Both the position numbers and the translations under genes were made by a program. A DNA stretch of 64,000 nt. Origin: CAYVUV01 sp964455095 (GTDB taxonomy: Bacteria; Desulfobacterota; Binatia; HRBIN30; CADEER01). Below, one piece after another: positions 16,467 to 26,342 of this stretch (its first letter is position 1; each line of letters starts with the position of its first letter). The stretch is from positions 25,815-89,814 of the forward strand of contig CAYVUV010000222.1 of NCBI GenBank assembly GCA_964455095.1. Direction: 5' to 3'. Under the pieces are notes generated by a model, which had not been told where the DNA came from, ran no database searches, and worked only from the letters and a program-made list of their open reading frames with translations.

Positions 16467-17111
16467 ATGATCAGACGGAGCGCGTTGCACCCCGAGGCGG
16501 CCCGCTATCGGCATGTCGTGCCGGCCGGCGACTACTGGATCCACCCGGTGGCGCGCGGCGAGGTGCTGCGCATCGTCGACCTCGAGGGCAACCAGGCCGC
16601 CGACACGCTGTTCTTCAGCGCCGCCGATCCCGCCGAGCGCTACAGCGCCATCGATACCATTCGCGAGCAACGCAACGCCTACCTCGGCGTCGGCTCGAAG
16701 CTGCGCTCGACGTCCGGCGCGGTGATGCTGGAGATCGTCGCCGACACCGTCGGCCGCCACGACACTCTCGGCGGCGCCTGCGCGACCGAGTCGAACACCG
16801 TGCGCTATGCGATCGAGAAGAAGACCATGCACGCCTGCCGCGACAGCTGGCTGCTGGCGGTGGCGGAGCATCCCGAGTTCGGGCTCACCAAGCGCGACAT
16901 CGCGCACAACATCAATTTCTTCATGAACGTCCCGATCACGCCCGACGGCGGGCTGACCTTCGCCGACGGCGTCTCCGGGCCGGGCAAGTACGTCGAGCTG
17001 CGCGCCGAGATGGATGTCATCGCCCTGATCTCCAATTGCCCGCAGCTCAACAACCCGTGCAACGCGTACAATCCGACGCCGATCGAAGTGCTGATCTTCA
17101 CCTCGTTGTGA
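16467..17111 (+). CDS. DUF1989 protein, urea carboxylase-associated type 2 (carboxyguanidine deiminase subunit)
   Basis: 214 residues; GGAGGGGGCG precedes the ATG. It is a diverged paralogue of the preceding protein: GEVLRIVDLEGNQAADTLFF parallels GTLLRLIDQQGGANVGMLFY, HDTLGGACATESNTVRY parallels HDTVCGNTTKQM, and AHNINFFMNVPI parallels the NVNWFSKV block. This is urea-amidolyase-associated protein 2. With the first subunit it should convert carboxyguanidine to allophanate, linking the carboxylase (17146-20742) to the hydrolase (20744-22534). Confidence 0.9.
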   Translation: MIRRSALHPEAARYRHVVPAGDYWIHPVARGEVLRIVDLEGNQAADTLFFSAADPAERYSAIDTIREQRNAYLGVGSKLRSTSGAVMLEIVADTVGRHDTLGGACATESNTVRYAIEKKTMHACRDSWLLAVAEHPEFGLTKRDIAHNINFFMNVPITPDGGLTFADGVSGPGKYVELRAEMDVIALISNCPQLNNPCNAYNPTPIEVLIFTSL

Positions 17112-17145
17112 GGCGCGATCGCACCGTCCGCGTTCGCCATCCGCC

Positions 17146-20100
17146 ATGTTTCGAACCGTACTGGTCGCCAACCGCGGGGCGATCGCCTGCCGCGTGCTGC
17201 GCACGCTGCGGCGCATGGGCGTCGCCGGCGTGGCCGTGTATTCGGACGCCGACCGCCACGCGCGCCACGTCGGCATGGCCGATGCCGCGATCGCCATCGG
17301 GCCGCCGCCGCCGGCGCAGAGCTACCTCGACGTCGACCGCATCGTCGCGGCCTGTCGCGCCAGTGGTGCCGAGGCCGTGCATCCGGGGTACGGCTTTCTC
17401 AGCGAGAACGCCGGCTTCGCCGAGCGCCTGGCGGCGGAGGGCATCCGGTTCATCGGCCCGCGCCCCGAGCATTTGCGCGCCTTCGGCCTGAAGCACACCG
17501 CGCGCGATGCGGCCGCCGCCTGCGGCGTGCCGCTGCTGCCCGGCAGCGGGTTGCTGCGCGATGTCGACGCCGCGTACGCCGAGGCGGCGCGCATTGGCTA
17601 CCCGGTGATGATCAAGAGCACGGCCGGCGGCGGCGGCATCGGTCTGCAGCTCTGCCGCGGGCGCGACGAGCTGGCGGCCTTGTTCGAGACCGTGCGGCGC
17701 CTGAGCGAGAGCCACTTCAAGGACGCCGGCATCTTCGTCGAAAAGTACGTCGAGCGCGCGCGCCACATCGAGGTGCAGATCTTCGGCGACGGGCGCGGAG
17801 GCGTCGTGGCGCTCGGCGAGCGCGACTGTTCGCTGCAGCGCCGCAATCAGAAGGTGGTGGAGGAGACCCCGGCGCCGCATCTGCCCGCGCCGACGCGCGC
17901 CGCTCTATTCGATGCCGCGGTGGCGCTCGGGCAGCACGTCGCCTACGAGTCGGCGGGGACCGTCGAGTTCGTCTACGACGACGCGGCCGATGCGTTCTAC
18001 TTCCTCGAAGTGAATACGCGCCTGCAGGTCGAGCACGGCGTCACCGAGGAAGTGACCGGCATCGATCTGGTCGAATGGATGGTGCGCCAGGCCGCCGGCG
18101 AGCTGCCGCCACTGGCCGGCCTCGCGCCCGAACCGCGCGGCGCCTCGATCCAGGTGCGCGTCTACGCCGAAGATCCGGGCAAGAATTTTCTGCCGTCCTC
18201 CGGCCGGCTGACGCATGTGGCCTGGCCTGACGGCGCGCGCGTCGACGGCTGGGTCGAGACCGGGACCGAGGTGACGCCCTTCTACGACCCGATGCTGGCC
18301 AAGATCATCGTGCGCGGCGGCACTCGCGCCGAGGCGCTGGTGAAACTGCGCGCCGCATTGGCCGCGACCGAGATCCACGGCGTCGAGACCAACCTCGATT
18401 ACCTGGCGCGCATCGCCGAGTCCGAGCTGCTCGCCGCGGGGCGTGTCAGCACGCGCGCGCTGGCCGAGCTCGCCTATGCGCCGCCGACCGTCGACGTGCT
18501 GGTGCCGGGGGCGCAGAGCAGCTTGCAGGATTGGCCGGGCCGCCTCGGCTACTGGGACGTCGGCGTGCCGCCGAGCGGGCCGATGGATGCGCTCTCGCAC
18601 CGTTTGGCGAACCGCATCCTCGGCAATCCCGCCGACGCGGCGACGCTGGAGATGACGCTGTCGGGCGCGACGCTGCGTTTCAACTCCGATACCGCCATCT
18701 GCCTGGCCGGCGCCGAGATGGACGCGGCGCTCGACGGCGAGCCGGTGCCGTACTGGCAGGCGGTGCCGATCGCGGCGGGCCAGGTGCTCGCCATCGGCCG
18801 CGTCGCGGGGGCCGGGCAACGCGCCTACCTGGCCATCCGCCACGGCTTCGATGCGCCGCGCTATCTGGGCAGCCGCGCGACCTTCTCGCTCGGGCGCTTT
18901 GGTGGCCACGGCACCGGCGTGCTGCGCACCGGCGAGGTGCTGCGCGCGGGCCGCACTGGTGCGGGCGTGCCGCTCGATGGCGCGCTCGAGCCCGGGGTGC
19001 GGCCGCCGCTGGTCGAGCGCTGGGAGATCGGTGTGCTCTACGGCCCGCACGGCGCGCCGGACTTTTTCGCCGACGAGGATATCGCGGCGCTCTTCACCGC
19101 CGAGTACGAGGTGCACTTCAACAGCGCCCGCACCGGGGTGCGCCTGATCGGACCGAAGCCGCGCTGGGCGCGCACCGACGGCGGCGAGGCCGGGCTGCAT
19201 CCGTCGAACATCCACGACAACGCCTACGCCGTCGGCACGCTCGACTTCACCGGCGACATGCCGATCATCCTCGGTCCGGACGGCCCCAGCCTGGGCGGAT
19301 TCGTCTGCCCGGTGACCATCGCGCAGGCCGAGCTGTGGAAGATCGGCCAGCTGCGCCCGGGCAACACGGTTCGCTTCCGGCGCATCGATCAAGCGCAAGC
19401 GCACGCCCTGCGCGAGCGCCAGGAACGCGCCGTCGACGCACTCGCGGCCGAACGGCATCGGCCGCTCGGCGCGAGCAAGTTGGAGTCGCCGGTGCTCGAG
19501 CGGCGCAGCGCCCGCGGCGAGGTCGTCTGCTTGCGCCAGGCCGGCGACGACTATCTGCTCGTCGAGTTCGGCGAGGCGGTGCTCGATCTCGCGCTGCGCT
19601 TTCAGGTGCACGCGTTGACCGAACGCCTGCGCGCCGCGGCGTTGCCGGGGCTGATCGATCTGACGCCGGGTATCCGCTCGCTGCAGATCCATTTCGACAG
19701 CCGCGCGCTGTCGCGGGCCGCGTTGCGCGATCGGCTCGCGCACGCGCTCGACGAGCTGCCGGCGGTGGACGACATCGAGGTGCCGGCGCGCATCGTACAC
19801 TTGCCGCTGTCATGGGACGATGCGGCGACGCAGCTCGCCATTCGCAAGTATCAGGAGCTGGTGCGGCCCGACGCGCCGTGGTGCCCGTCGAACATCGAGT
19901 TCATCCGCCGCATCAACGGTCTCGCCGACGAGGCGGCGGTGAAGGAGATGGTCTTCGGCGCCAGTTACCTCGTCCTCGGGCTCGGCGATGTCTACCTCGG
20001 CGCGCCGGTGGCGACGCCGATCGATCCGCGCCACCGGCTGGTGACGACCAAGTACAACCCGGCCCGCACCTGGACGCCGGAGAACGCCGTCGGGATCGGC

Positions 20101-20742
20101 GGCGCCTACCTGTGCATCTACGGCATGGAAGGTCCGGGCGGGTATCAGTTCGTCGGCCGCACCGTGCAGGTGTGGAACACCTATCGCCAGACGGCCAACT
20201 TCGTCGACGGCAAGCCGTGGCTGCTGCGCTTCTTCGACCAGATTCGCTTCTTCCCCGTCAGCGGCGCCGAGCTCGCCGAAGCACGCGAGGGCTTCCCGTA
20301 CGGGGCGTACACGGTGCGCACCGAGGACGCCGTCTTCCGCCTCGCCGACTACCGGCGCTTTCTCGCCGACAACGCCGCGTCGATCACCGCGTTCAAGGCG
20401 CGCCAGCAGGCGGCCTTTGCGGCCGAGCGCCAGCGCTGGCAAGAGCTCGGCCTGGCGACCTACGTCGCCGAGGACGGCGGCGCCGCGCCGCTCGAAGAGG
20501 AGGAGACGCTGCCGGTGGGCTCGGTCGCGGTCGACGCGCCGATTCCGGGCAACGTGTGGAAGGTGCTCGTCGACGTCGGCCAGCGCATCGCGGCGGGGCA
20601 GGTGGTGGTCATTCTCGAGTCGATGAAGATGGAGATGGAAGTGACCGCGACGACCGGCGGCGTCGTCGCCGCGGTGCTGTGCGCCACTGGCAAGACCGTG
20701 CAGGGCGGGCAGCGGTTGCTGGTGGTCGAGCAGGAGGGGTGA
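17146..20742 (+). CDS. Biotin-dependent guanidine/urea carboxylase
   Basis: 1198 residues, full length for the family. Residues about 1-445 are biotin carboxylase (LVANRGAIACRVLRTLRRMG at the start, TAGGGGIGLQ for ATP, FLEVNTRLQVEHGVTE). Residues about 450-740 are the KipA-like and about 750-960 the KipI-like carboxyltransferase halves (PGAQSSLQDWPGRLGYWDVG, DDYLLVEFGEAVLDLAL). The C-terminal biotin carrier has ESMKMEME with the biotinylated Lys near 1161. It carboxylates its substrate with ATP and bicarbonate. The riboswitch and the two DUF1989 genes indicate that guanidine, not urea, is the physiological substrate. The allophanate hydrolase gene starts at once after the stop. Confidence 0.93.
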   Translation: MFRTVLVANRGAIACRVLRTLRRMGVAGVAVYSDADRHARHVGMADAAIAIGPPPPAQSYLDVDRIVAACRASGAEAVHPGYGFLSENAGFAERLAAEGIRFIGPRPEHLRAFGLKHTARDAAAACGVPLLPGSGLLRDVDAAYAEAARIGYPVMIKSTAGGGGIGLQLCRGRDELAALFETVRRLSESHFKDAGIFVEKYVERARHIEVQIFGDGRGGVVALGERDCSLQRRNQKVVEETPAPHLPAPTRAALFDAAVALGQHVAYESAGTVEFVYDDAADAFYFLEVNTRLQVEHGVTEEVTGIDLVEWMVRQAAGELPPLAGLAPEPRGASIQVRVYAEDPGKNFLPSSGRLTHVAWPDGARVDGWVETGTEVTPFYDPMLAKIIVRGGTRAEALVKLRAALAATEIHGVETNLDYLARIAESELLAAGRVSTRALAELAYAPPTVDVLVPGAQSSLQDWPGRLGYWDVGVPPSGPMDALSHRLANRILGNPADAATLEMTLSGATLRFNSDTAICLAGAEMDAALDGEPVPYWQAVPIAAGQVLAIGRVAGAGQRAYLAIRHGFDAPRYLGSRATFSLGRFGGHGTGVLRTGEVLRAGRTGAGVPLDGALEPGVRPPLVERWEIGVLYGPHGAPDFFADEDIAALFTAEYEVHFNSARTGVRLIGPKPRWARTDGGEAGLHPSNIHDNAYAVGTLDFTGDMPIILGPDGPSLGGFVCPVTIAQAELWKIGQLRPGNTVRFRRIDQAQAHALRERQERAVDALAAERHRPLGASKLESPVLERRSARGEVVCLRQAGDDYLLVEFGEAVLDLALRFQVHALTERLRAAALPGLIDLTPGIRSLQIHFDSRALSRAALRDRLAHALDELPAVDDIEVPARIVHLPLSWDDAATQLAIRKYQELVRPDAPWCPSNIEFIRRINGLADEAAVKEMVFGASYLVLGLGDVYLGAPVATPIDPRHRLVTTKYNPARTWTPENAVGIGGAYLCIYGMEGPGGYQFVGRTVQVWNTYRQTANFVDGKPWLLRFFDQIRFFPVSGAELAEAREGFPYGAYTVRTEDAVFRLADYRRFLADNAASITAFKARQQAAFAAERQRWQELGLATYVAEDGGAAPLEEEETLPVGSVAVDAPIPGNVWKVLVDVGQRIAAGQVVVILESMKMEMEVTATTGGVVAAVLCATGKTVQGGQRLLVVEQEG

Positions 20743-20743
20743 T

Positions 20744-22534
20744 TTGGACTGGGACATGACGATCGCCGGCCTGCAGGCGGCCTATCGCAGCGGGCGGCGC
20801 CCGGCGGAGATCGTCGCGGCAGTGTTCGAGCGCATCGCCGCCAGCCCCGATGCGGCCGTATGGATCTCGCGGCGGGCGCCGGACGAGGTGCGGCGCGAGG
20901 CGGAGGCGCTGGCAGAGGACCCGGCCGGTGCGCTGCCGCTGTGGGGGATCCCCTTCGCGGTGAAGGACAACATCGACGTCGCCGGGCTACCCACTACCGC
21001 GGCGTGTCCGCCCTTCGCCTATCAGCCACAGGCCGACGCCCCCGTCGTGGCGCGCCTGCGCGCCGCCGGGGCGCTGGTGATCGGCAAGACCAACCTCGAC
21101 CAGTTCGCCACCGGTCTGGTCGGTGTGCGCTCGCCCTACGGCGCGCCGCACTGCGTCTTCAACCCCGACTACATTGCCGGCGGCTCGAGCTCGGGATCGG
21201 CCGTCGCCGTGGCGCGCGGGCAGGTGGCGTTCGCGCTCGGCACCGACACGGCGGGGTCGGGTCGCGTGCCGGCGGCGTTCAATCACCTGGTCGGCGTCAA
21301 GCCCAGCCGCGGCCTGCTCAGCACCACCGGCGTGGTGCCGGCGTGCCGCTCGCTCGACTGTGTCAGCGTCTTCGCCACGAGCTGCGCCGAAGCCGATCTG
21401 GTGCGCCGCGTCGCGCAGGGTTTTGATGCGGCGGACGACTACGCACGCGCCGCGGCCCCTCGTCCCTTGCCGCGCGAGGGGCTCGTCGTCGGCGTGTTGG
21501 CCGAGGCCGATCGCGAGTTCCTCGGCGACACCTCGGCGGCGGCGCTGTACGCGCGCGCGGTGGCGACGCTGGCGGAGCTCGGTTGGCAGGCGCGGCCGAT
21601 CGACTATGCGCCGTTCCGCGCCGCGGCCGGGCTTCTCTACGGCGGTGCCTGGGTCGCGGAGCGCCTCGCCGCCCTGGAGGATGCGCTGCAGCGCCATCGC
21701 GACGCCTTCGACCCGACGGTGCGGCAGATTGTCGAAAGCGCCCGGCGCTACACCGCGGCCGACGCCTTCCGCGCCCACCACACGCTCGCCGGCCTCGCCC
21801 GCTGCGCCGCGGCGACGTGGCGCGAAGTCGACATCCTGCTGCTGCCGACGGCGCCGACGATCTACCGCATCGCCGATGTGCGCGCCGATCCGCTGCAGCT
21901 CAACGCCAACCTCGCGCTGTACACCAACTTCGTCAACCTGCTCGATTACTGCGCCGTCGCCATCCCGGCCGGGTTCAGGTCCGACGGGCTGCCCTTCGGC
22001 GTCACCGCCGTCGCACCGGCTTTCGCCGACGACGACCTGGCCGCGGTTGCCGACCGTTTGCACCGGGCGTTCGGGCCGACCAGCGGCGCGCATCGGACCC
22101 CATTGCCGGCAGCGATTCCACCCGGCACCCCCGCGGGGGATGCAGTGCCGCTCGCCGTCGTCGGCGCGCATCTCAGCGGCCAGCCGCTCAACCACCAGCT
22201 CGCCGAGCGCGGCGCAGTCCTGGTGGCGCGGACCCGGACCGCCGCGACCTACCGTCTCTACGCGCTGTCGGGCACGGAGCCGCCCAAGCCAGGCCTCGTC
22301 CACGACCCCGCCGCCGACGGACGCGGGATCGAAGTCGAAGTCTGGCAGTTGTCCGCCGCCGCCTTCGGCAGCTTCGTTGCTGCCGTGCCGCCGCCCCTCG
22401 CCATCGGCACCGTCCGACTCGCCGGCGGAGAAGCGGTGAAAGGCTTCGTCTGCGAGCCCGCCGGGCTGGCGGGCTCGGTCGAAATCACGTCCTTCGGCGG
22501 CTGGCGCGCCTATCTGGCGAGCCTCCAGGGCTGA
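20744..22534 (+). CDS. atzF: Allophanate hydrolase
   Basis: 596 residues, the usual full length. A TTG at 20744 is taken as start because GGAGG (20733-20737) lies 6 bases before it; an ATG at 20756 is 18 bases away and less well placed. The amidase-signature triad is complete: Lys74 (FAVKDNID), the cis-Ser in GGSSSGS (148-150) and nucleophile Ser172 (DTAGSGR). The C-terminal domain (about 455-596, VGAHLSGQPLNHQL, SFGGWRAYL) is the allophanate-hydrolase-specific domain. It splits allophanate into 2 ammonia and 2 CO2, the last step of guanidine assimilation. Confidence 0.94.
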   Translation: MDWDMTIAGLQAAYRSGRRPAEIVAAVFERIAASPDAAVWISRRAPDEVRREAEALAEDPAGALPLWGIPFAVKDNIDVAGLPTTAACPPFAYQPQADAPVVARLRAAGALVIGKTNLDQFATGLVGVRSPYGAPHCVFNPDYIAGGSSSGSAVAVARGQVAFALGTDTAGSGRVPAAFNHLVGVKPSRGLLSTTGVVPACRSLDCVSVFATSCAEADLVRRVAQGFDAADDYARAAAPRPLPREGLVVGVLAEADREFLGDTSAAALYARAVATLAELGWQARPIDYAPFRAAAGLLYGGAWVAERLAALEDALQRHRDAFDPTVRQIVESARRYTAADAFRAHHTLAGLARCAAATWREVDILLLPTAPTIYRIADVRADPLQLNANLALYTNFVNLLDYCAVAIPAGFRSDGLPFGVTAVAPAFADDDLAAVADRLHRAFGPTSGAHRTPLPAAIPPGTPAGDAVPLAVVGAHLSGQPLNHQLAERGAVLVARTRTAATYRLYALSGTEPPKPGLVHDPAADGRGIEVEVWQLSAAAFGSFVAAVPPPLAIGTVRLAGGEAVKGFVCEPAGLAGSVEITSFGGWRAYLASLQG

Positions 22535-22714
22535 GCGGGCAGGTGCCGTTCCCCCGTCCCCCGGGGTCGCTGGCGGGATAGGCCATCCATTCAGGCGCAA
22601 ACGCTTCCAATTTGCCGCGCCGCTGGGCTAGAAGTGCCCCAGCGTCCCGACTAAAGTGAAATTCTCAATACAACTGAATAAGGCGGTGCCAGCCGGCGCC
22701 GGGGGGAGTACCGA

Positions 22715-25342
22715 ATGATTCCGCAGCGTTGGATCGAGGCGTACCTGCGTTTTCTGCTGCGCTTTCGCGGCAGCGTGACCGTCGGTGTAATCGTGTTGAC
22801 GGCCGCGTTCGGATTCGCGCTGACCCACATGCGGCTCAACATCGATTTCTTCGATTTCTATCCGAAGTACCGCAGCTTCGCCGACGCCTTCAGCGACTGC
22901 CGGCAGCAGGGCAAGAACACCTTCGGCTGCATCCTGCCGTCGATCGTGAAGCCGGGGCCGGACCCGTACATCAAGATCTACAAAGATTTCCGCCGCATGT
23001 TCGGCAGCGCCAACATTCTCTCGGTCATTCTCGAGGTGAAGAACGGCGACATTTACAACCCCGAGACGCTGCAGAAGCTCGACCGCATCACCAAGCGCGT
23101 CACGACGCTGAAAGGCGTGGTGCCGTACCAGATCCTCTCCATCGCGCATCCGAAGGTGAAGAGCATCACGGCCCGCGAGGGCGCGCTGCAGATTCGCGAG
23201 CTCTTCTATCCGCAGGTGCCGAAGACGCAGGAGGACGCCGATCGCGTCAAGTTCGCCGTCTACTCCACCCGCGGCGTGCGCGGGGTATTCACGGCGATCG
23301 ACGACACGGCGGCGGTCGTGCATGCGGGCTTCTGGGAGGAAGCGCTCGATTGGCGCGATCTCGACAAGAGCATCCGGGAAATGCAGGCGCAGGAGAACGA
23401 TGCGAACCACACCGTGTACGTCACCGGCATTCCCTGGTTGTACACCTCGGTGCTGCAGTACACGACCCAGTTGCTCTGGGTCTTCTCGCTGACCCTGTTG
23501 ACGGTCTCGTTCCTGCTGTGGACCTACTTCCGCACCTGGACGGGCATCTGGGTGCCGATCCTCTCCGGCATTCTGTCGAGCGTGTGGGGCCTGGGCATCG
23601 CCGCCGTGCTCGGGTTCAACCTCGACCCGCTCGTCCTGGTGATCCCGATCTTTCTCACCGCCCGCGCGCTCAGTCACTCCGTCCAGTCGATGGACCGGTA
23701 CCACGAGGAATACTACCGCCTGAAGGACAAGCAGCAGGCGATCATCGTCTCGTACTCCCATCTCTTTCAGCCCGCCATGTCGGGTATCGTGACCGACGGG
23801 ATTGGTCTGCTGATCGTCGCCGTGGCCCCGATTCCGCTGATTCAGAAGGTGTCCATTTTCGCCAGCTTCTGGATCGTCTCGATCTTCATCAGCGTGGTGA
23901 CCTTGCACCCGATTCTGCTCTCCTACATCGATCCGCCGCCGCAGGACCACCTGGAGAAGGTGTCCCGATCGAGTTCAATGAACATCTGGGTGGCGAGGGG
24001 CATTGTGTACGCCACCATCGCAGCCGTGACCGCGGTGCATTGGTCGGGTCTGGTCCCGTCTGCCTTTGTGTCGTTCCTGCTCGTTACACCGGTTCTCGCC
24101 TGGTACTGGATCGGCTTCGGTGATCGCGCCTATCAGGCCTGGACCGACTGGACAATTTGGGCCACCGAGGGGGGCCGCCGATGGTACGTGCTCGGCCTCA
24201 CCGCGGCGCTGTTCATCATCTTCCCCATGTACGGCTGGACCTTGAAGGTCGGCGACATGTCGCCCGGCGCGGCCCTGCTGTTCCCGGACCACCCGTACAA
24301 CATCGCCTACCACAAGCTGAACGACAAGTTCCTCGGTGCCAGCCAACTCATCGTCATCGCCGACACCAAAAAGCCCGACGGCATCAAGCAAGCTGCGACG
24401 CTGGGCGAGATGGAGGAGTTCTCCGACTACATGCAGGGCGCCGAGGGCGCGGGCGGCGTGCTCACCATCATCGATGTCGTTAAGCGCTTGGCGCAGCTGT
24501 ACCACGATGGCGATCCCAAGTGGGGCCTCATTCCGGATGACCCGAAGGAGATCGGGCAGCTCTTCTACGTCTTCACCAGCTCGGCATCGGCCGGCGACCT
24601 CGATCGCTTCATGGATCCGTCCGGGCGCTACGGCACCGTGGTGACGTTCTTCCGCGGCTACTCGCACGACATCATCCAGAATTCGATCGATTACGGAAAG
24701 CGCTTCACCGTGGGCAAACACGGGGGGCAGGTCGAGTTCAAGTTTGCTGGCGGCCTCTTCGGCATCCTGGCGGCGGTGAACCAGGCGGTCGAGAATTCCT
24801 ATTGGACCAACCTGATCATGATCTTCCTCATGGTCTTTCTGTGCCTCTATCTCACCTACGGGTCGCTGGCGGCCGCCGGCCTGTTGATGATCCCGGTGAT
24901 CCTGTCGCAGCTCGCGGCCGAGGCGATGATGGTCTGGTTGCACATCGACATGAACGTCAACTCGCTGCCGATCGCGGCGGCGGGCGCGGGCGTTGGTGTC
25001 GACTACGGCATCTACCACTTCAGCCGCATGATCGATGCGTACGACGAGGTCGGTGATCTGGAAGAGGCGGTCGACTACGCCACGGCGACGACCGGCAAGG
25101 CGATCATCTTCACCGGCACGACGATGATCGCCGGCACCGGGTTCTTCTGGCTGTCGGATCTGAAGTTCCTCGCCGAGATGGGTCTGCTGCTCGTGCTGTT
25201 GATGACCTTCAACAAGTTCGGCGCCCTGATCGTCGTGCCGGCGCTGGTGAAGGTGATGCGGCCGGCATTTCTGGCCAATCGCGTGCCGCGCAACCTGGCC
25301 AATCCCGAACGGTTGGTGGTGAGCAAAGCCGCCGGGGTCTGA
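22715..25342 (+). CDS. RND superfamily (MMPL-type) exporter
   Basis: 875 residues, ATG preceded by GGGGGGAG. The arrangement is membrane segment 1 (about 20-40), a large periplasmic loop (about 42-245) with a Cys pair (DCRQQGKNTFGC), five more segments (about 250-420), a second half that begins with further hydrophobic segments, a second periplasmic loop (about 510-690) and five final segments. ARALSHSVQSMDRY near 330 and AGAGVGVDYGIYHF near 755 are the paired RND/MMPL signatures, the latter with the Asp likely to be in the proton path. Similar proteins move lipids or hydrophobic compounds. It is 180 bases after the guanidine operon, and no hopanoid or resistance gene lies nearby, so the cargo is unknown. 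Confidence 0.85.
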   Translation: MIPQRWIEAYLRFLLRFRGSVTVGVIVLTAAFGFALTHMRLNIDFFDFYPKYRSFADAFSDCRQQGKNTFGCILPSIVKPGPDPYIKIYKDFRRMFGSANILSVILEVKNGDIYNPETLQKLDRITKRVTTLKGVVPYQILSIAHPKVKSITAREGALQIRELFYPQVPKTQEDADRVKFAVYSTRGVRGVFTAIDDTAAVVHAGFWEEALDWRDLDKSIREMQAQENDANHTVYVTGIPWLYTSVLQYTTQLLWVFSLTLLTVSFLLWTYFRTWTGIWVPILSGILSSVWGLGIAAVLGFNLDPLVLVIPIFLTARALSHSVQSMDRYHEEYYRLKDKQQAIIVSYSHLFQPAMSGIVTDGIGLLIVAVAPIPLIQKVSIFASFWIVSIFISVVTLHPILLSYIDPPPQDHLEKVSRSSSMNIWVARGIVYATIAAVTAVHWSGLVPSAFVSFLLVTPVLAWYWIGFGDRAYQAWTDWTIWATEGGRRWYVLGLTAALFIIFPMYGWTLKVGDMSPGAALLFPDHPYNIAYHKLNDKFLGASQLIVIADTKKPDGIKQAATLGEMEEFSDYMQGAEGAGGVLTIIDVVKRLAQLYHDGDPKWGLIPDDPKEIGQLFYVFTSSASAGDLDRFMDPSGRYGTVVTFFRGYSHDIIQNSIDYGKRFTVGKHGGQVEFKFAGGLFGILAAVNQAVENSYWTNLIMIFLMVFLCLYLTYGSLAAAGLLMIPVILSQLAAEAMMVWLHIDMNVNSLPIAAAGAGVGVDYGIYHFSRMIDAYDEVGDLEEAVDYATATTGKAIIFTGTTMIAGTGFFWLSDLKFLAEMGLLLVLLMTFNKFGALIVVPALVKVMRPAFLANRVPRNLANPERLVVSKAAGV

Positions 25343-25418
25343 GCGAGAATCGACGACTCGGGTGGGCGGCGACGGTTCGTCTGCCCGAGCGGAACCTGGC
25401 GCGGAAGGGGATAGCCCG

Positions 25419-26261
25419 ATGAGCCACGGCAGCTGTCTGTGCGGCGACGTCGCGTGGGAGTTCGGCGCGCCGTTGGAGTTCATGACGCACTGCCACTGCT
25501 CGCGCTGTCGCAAGGCGCACGGCGTCGCGTTCGCCACCTACGTCGCCGGGCCGGCGGGCGGCTTCACGTTGCGCGGCAGCGAGCGCGTGGTGCAATTTGA
25601 ATCGCCGGGGGGATTCGCCCGTTGCTTTTGCGGGCGCTGCGGATCGGTCGTGCCGGGCGAAGCGTCCGACGGCCGCATCTTCGCCCCGGCCGGCAACCTC
25701 GACGACGATCCCGGCCTGCGCCCGCTGGCGCACATCTTCACGGCCTCGAAAGCGCCCTGGTACGAGATCGCCGACGCGCTGCCGCGCTTCGATGCCTATC
25801 CACCCGGCATGGAGCTGCCCGTGCTGCCCGATCGCCCGCCGCTCGATCCGCCCGGTGCCACGCGCGGCAGTTGCCTGTGCGGCGGCGTCACCTACGTCGT
25901 CGAGGCGCCGCCCGTGCGCTGTCTGCACTGCCACTGCGGCCGCTGCCGCAAGGCCCGCTCCGCCGCGCACGGCAGCAATATCGCGACGGCCGTCGATGGC
26001 GTGCGCTTCACCCGCGGCGCCGACCTGCTGACCAGCTACAAGGTCCCCGCGGCGCAGTTCTTCACGCAGGTGTTCTGCCGCGTGTGCGGGTCGCCCATGC
26101 CGCGTGTCGACCACCAACGCGACCGCGCCATCGTGCCGCTGGGCGGGCTCGACGACGATCCCGGCATCCGCCCGCAGGCCCATATCTTCGCCGCCTCGAA
26201 GGCGGCCTGGTTCGACATCGCGGACAGCCTGCCCCAGCACCGCGAGTACCCGCAGCAGTAG
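25419..26261 (+). CDS. Two-domain GFA (CENP-V/GFA) zinc protein
   Basis: 280 residues from the ATG at 25419, preceded by GGAAGGGG. Two GFA domains are arranged in tandem. Each has GSCLCG(D/G)V near its start, an HCHC(S/G)RCRKA motif about 30 residues later and an FC(G/R)xCGS motif about 35 residues further, which together bind two zinc ions. Domain 1 covers about 1-130 and domain 2 about 150-280. GFA proteins were named for glutathione-dependent formaldehyde activation, but most have no proven reaction. Here the tandem form is complete in both halves. It follows the RND exporter by 76 bases and could be co-transcribed. Confidence 0.87.
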   Translation: MSHGSCLCGDVAWEFGAPLEFMTHCHCSRCRKAHGVAFATYVAGPAGGFTLRGSERVVQFESPGGFARCFCGRCGSVVPGEASDGRIFAPAGNLDDDPGLRPLAHIFTASKAPWYEIADALPRFDAYPPGMELPVLPDRPPLDPPGATRGSCLCGGVTYVVEAPPVRCLHCHCGRCRKARSAAHGSNIATAVDGVRFTRGADLLTSYKVPAAQFFTQVFCRVCGSPMPRVDHQRDRAIVPLGGLDDDPGIRPQAHIFAASKAAWFDIADSLPQHREYPQQ

Positions 26262-26342
26262 GGCGGCTGCCTTGCAGGCGTGGCCTGCCCCGTCCGACGC
26301 AAAGTGGCTCTTGCCCGCCGTGCACGGGTTGCATACGCAGAG

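Noticed and set aside
22621..22644. Hairpin CGCTGGG-N10-CCCAGCG between allophanate hydrolase and RND exporter genes
   Set aside because: Only seven pairs, a 10-base loop and no T-run; it may be a weak terminator but cannot be supported.
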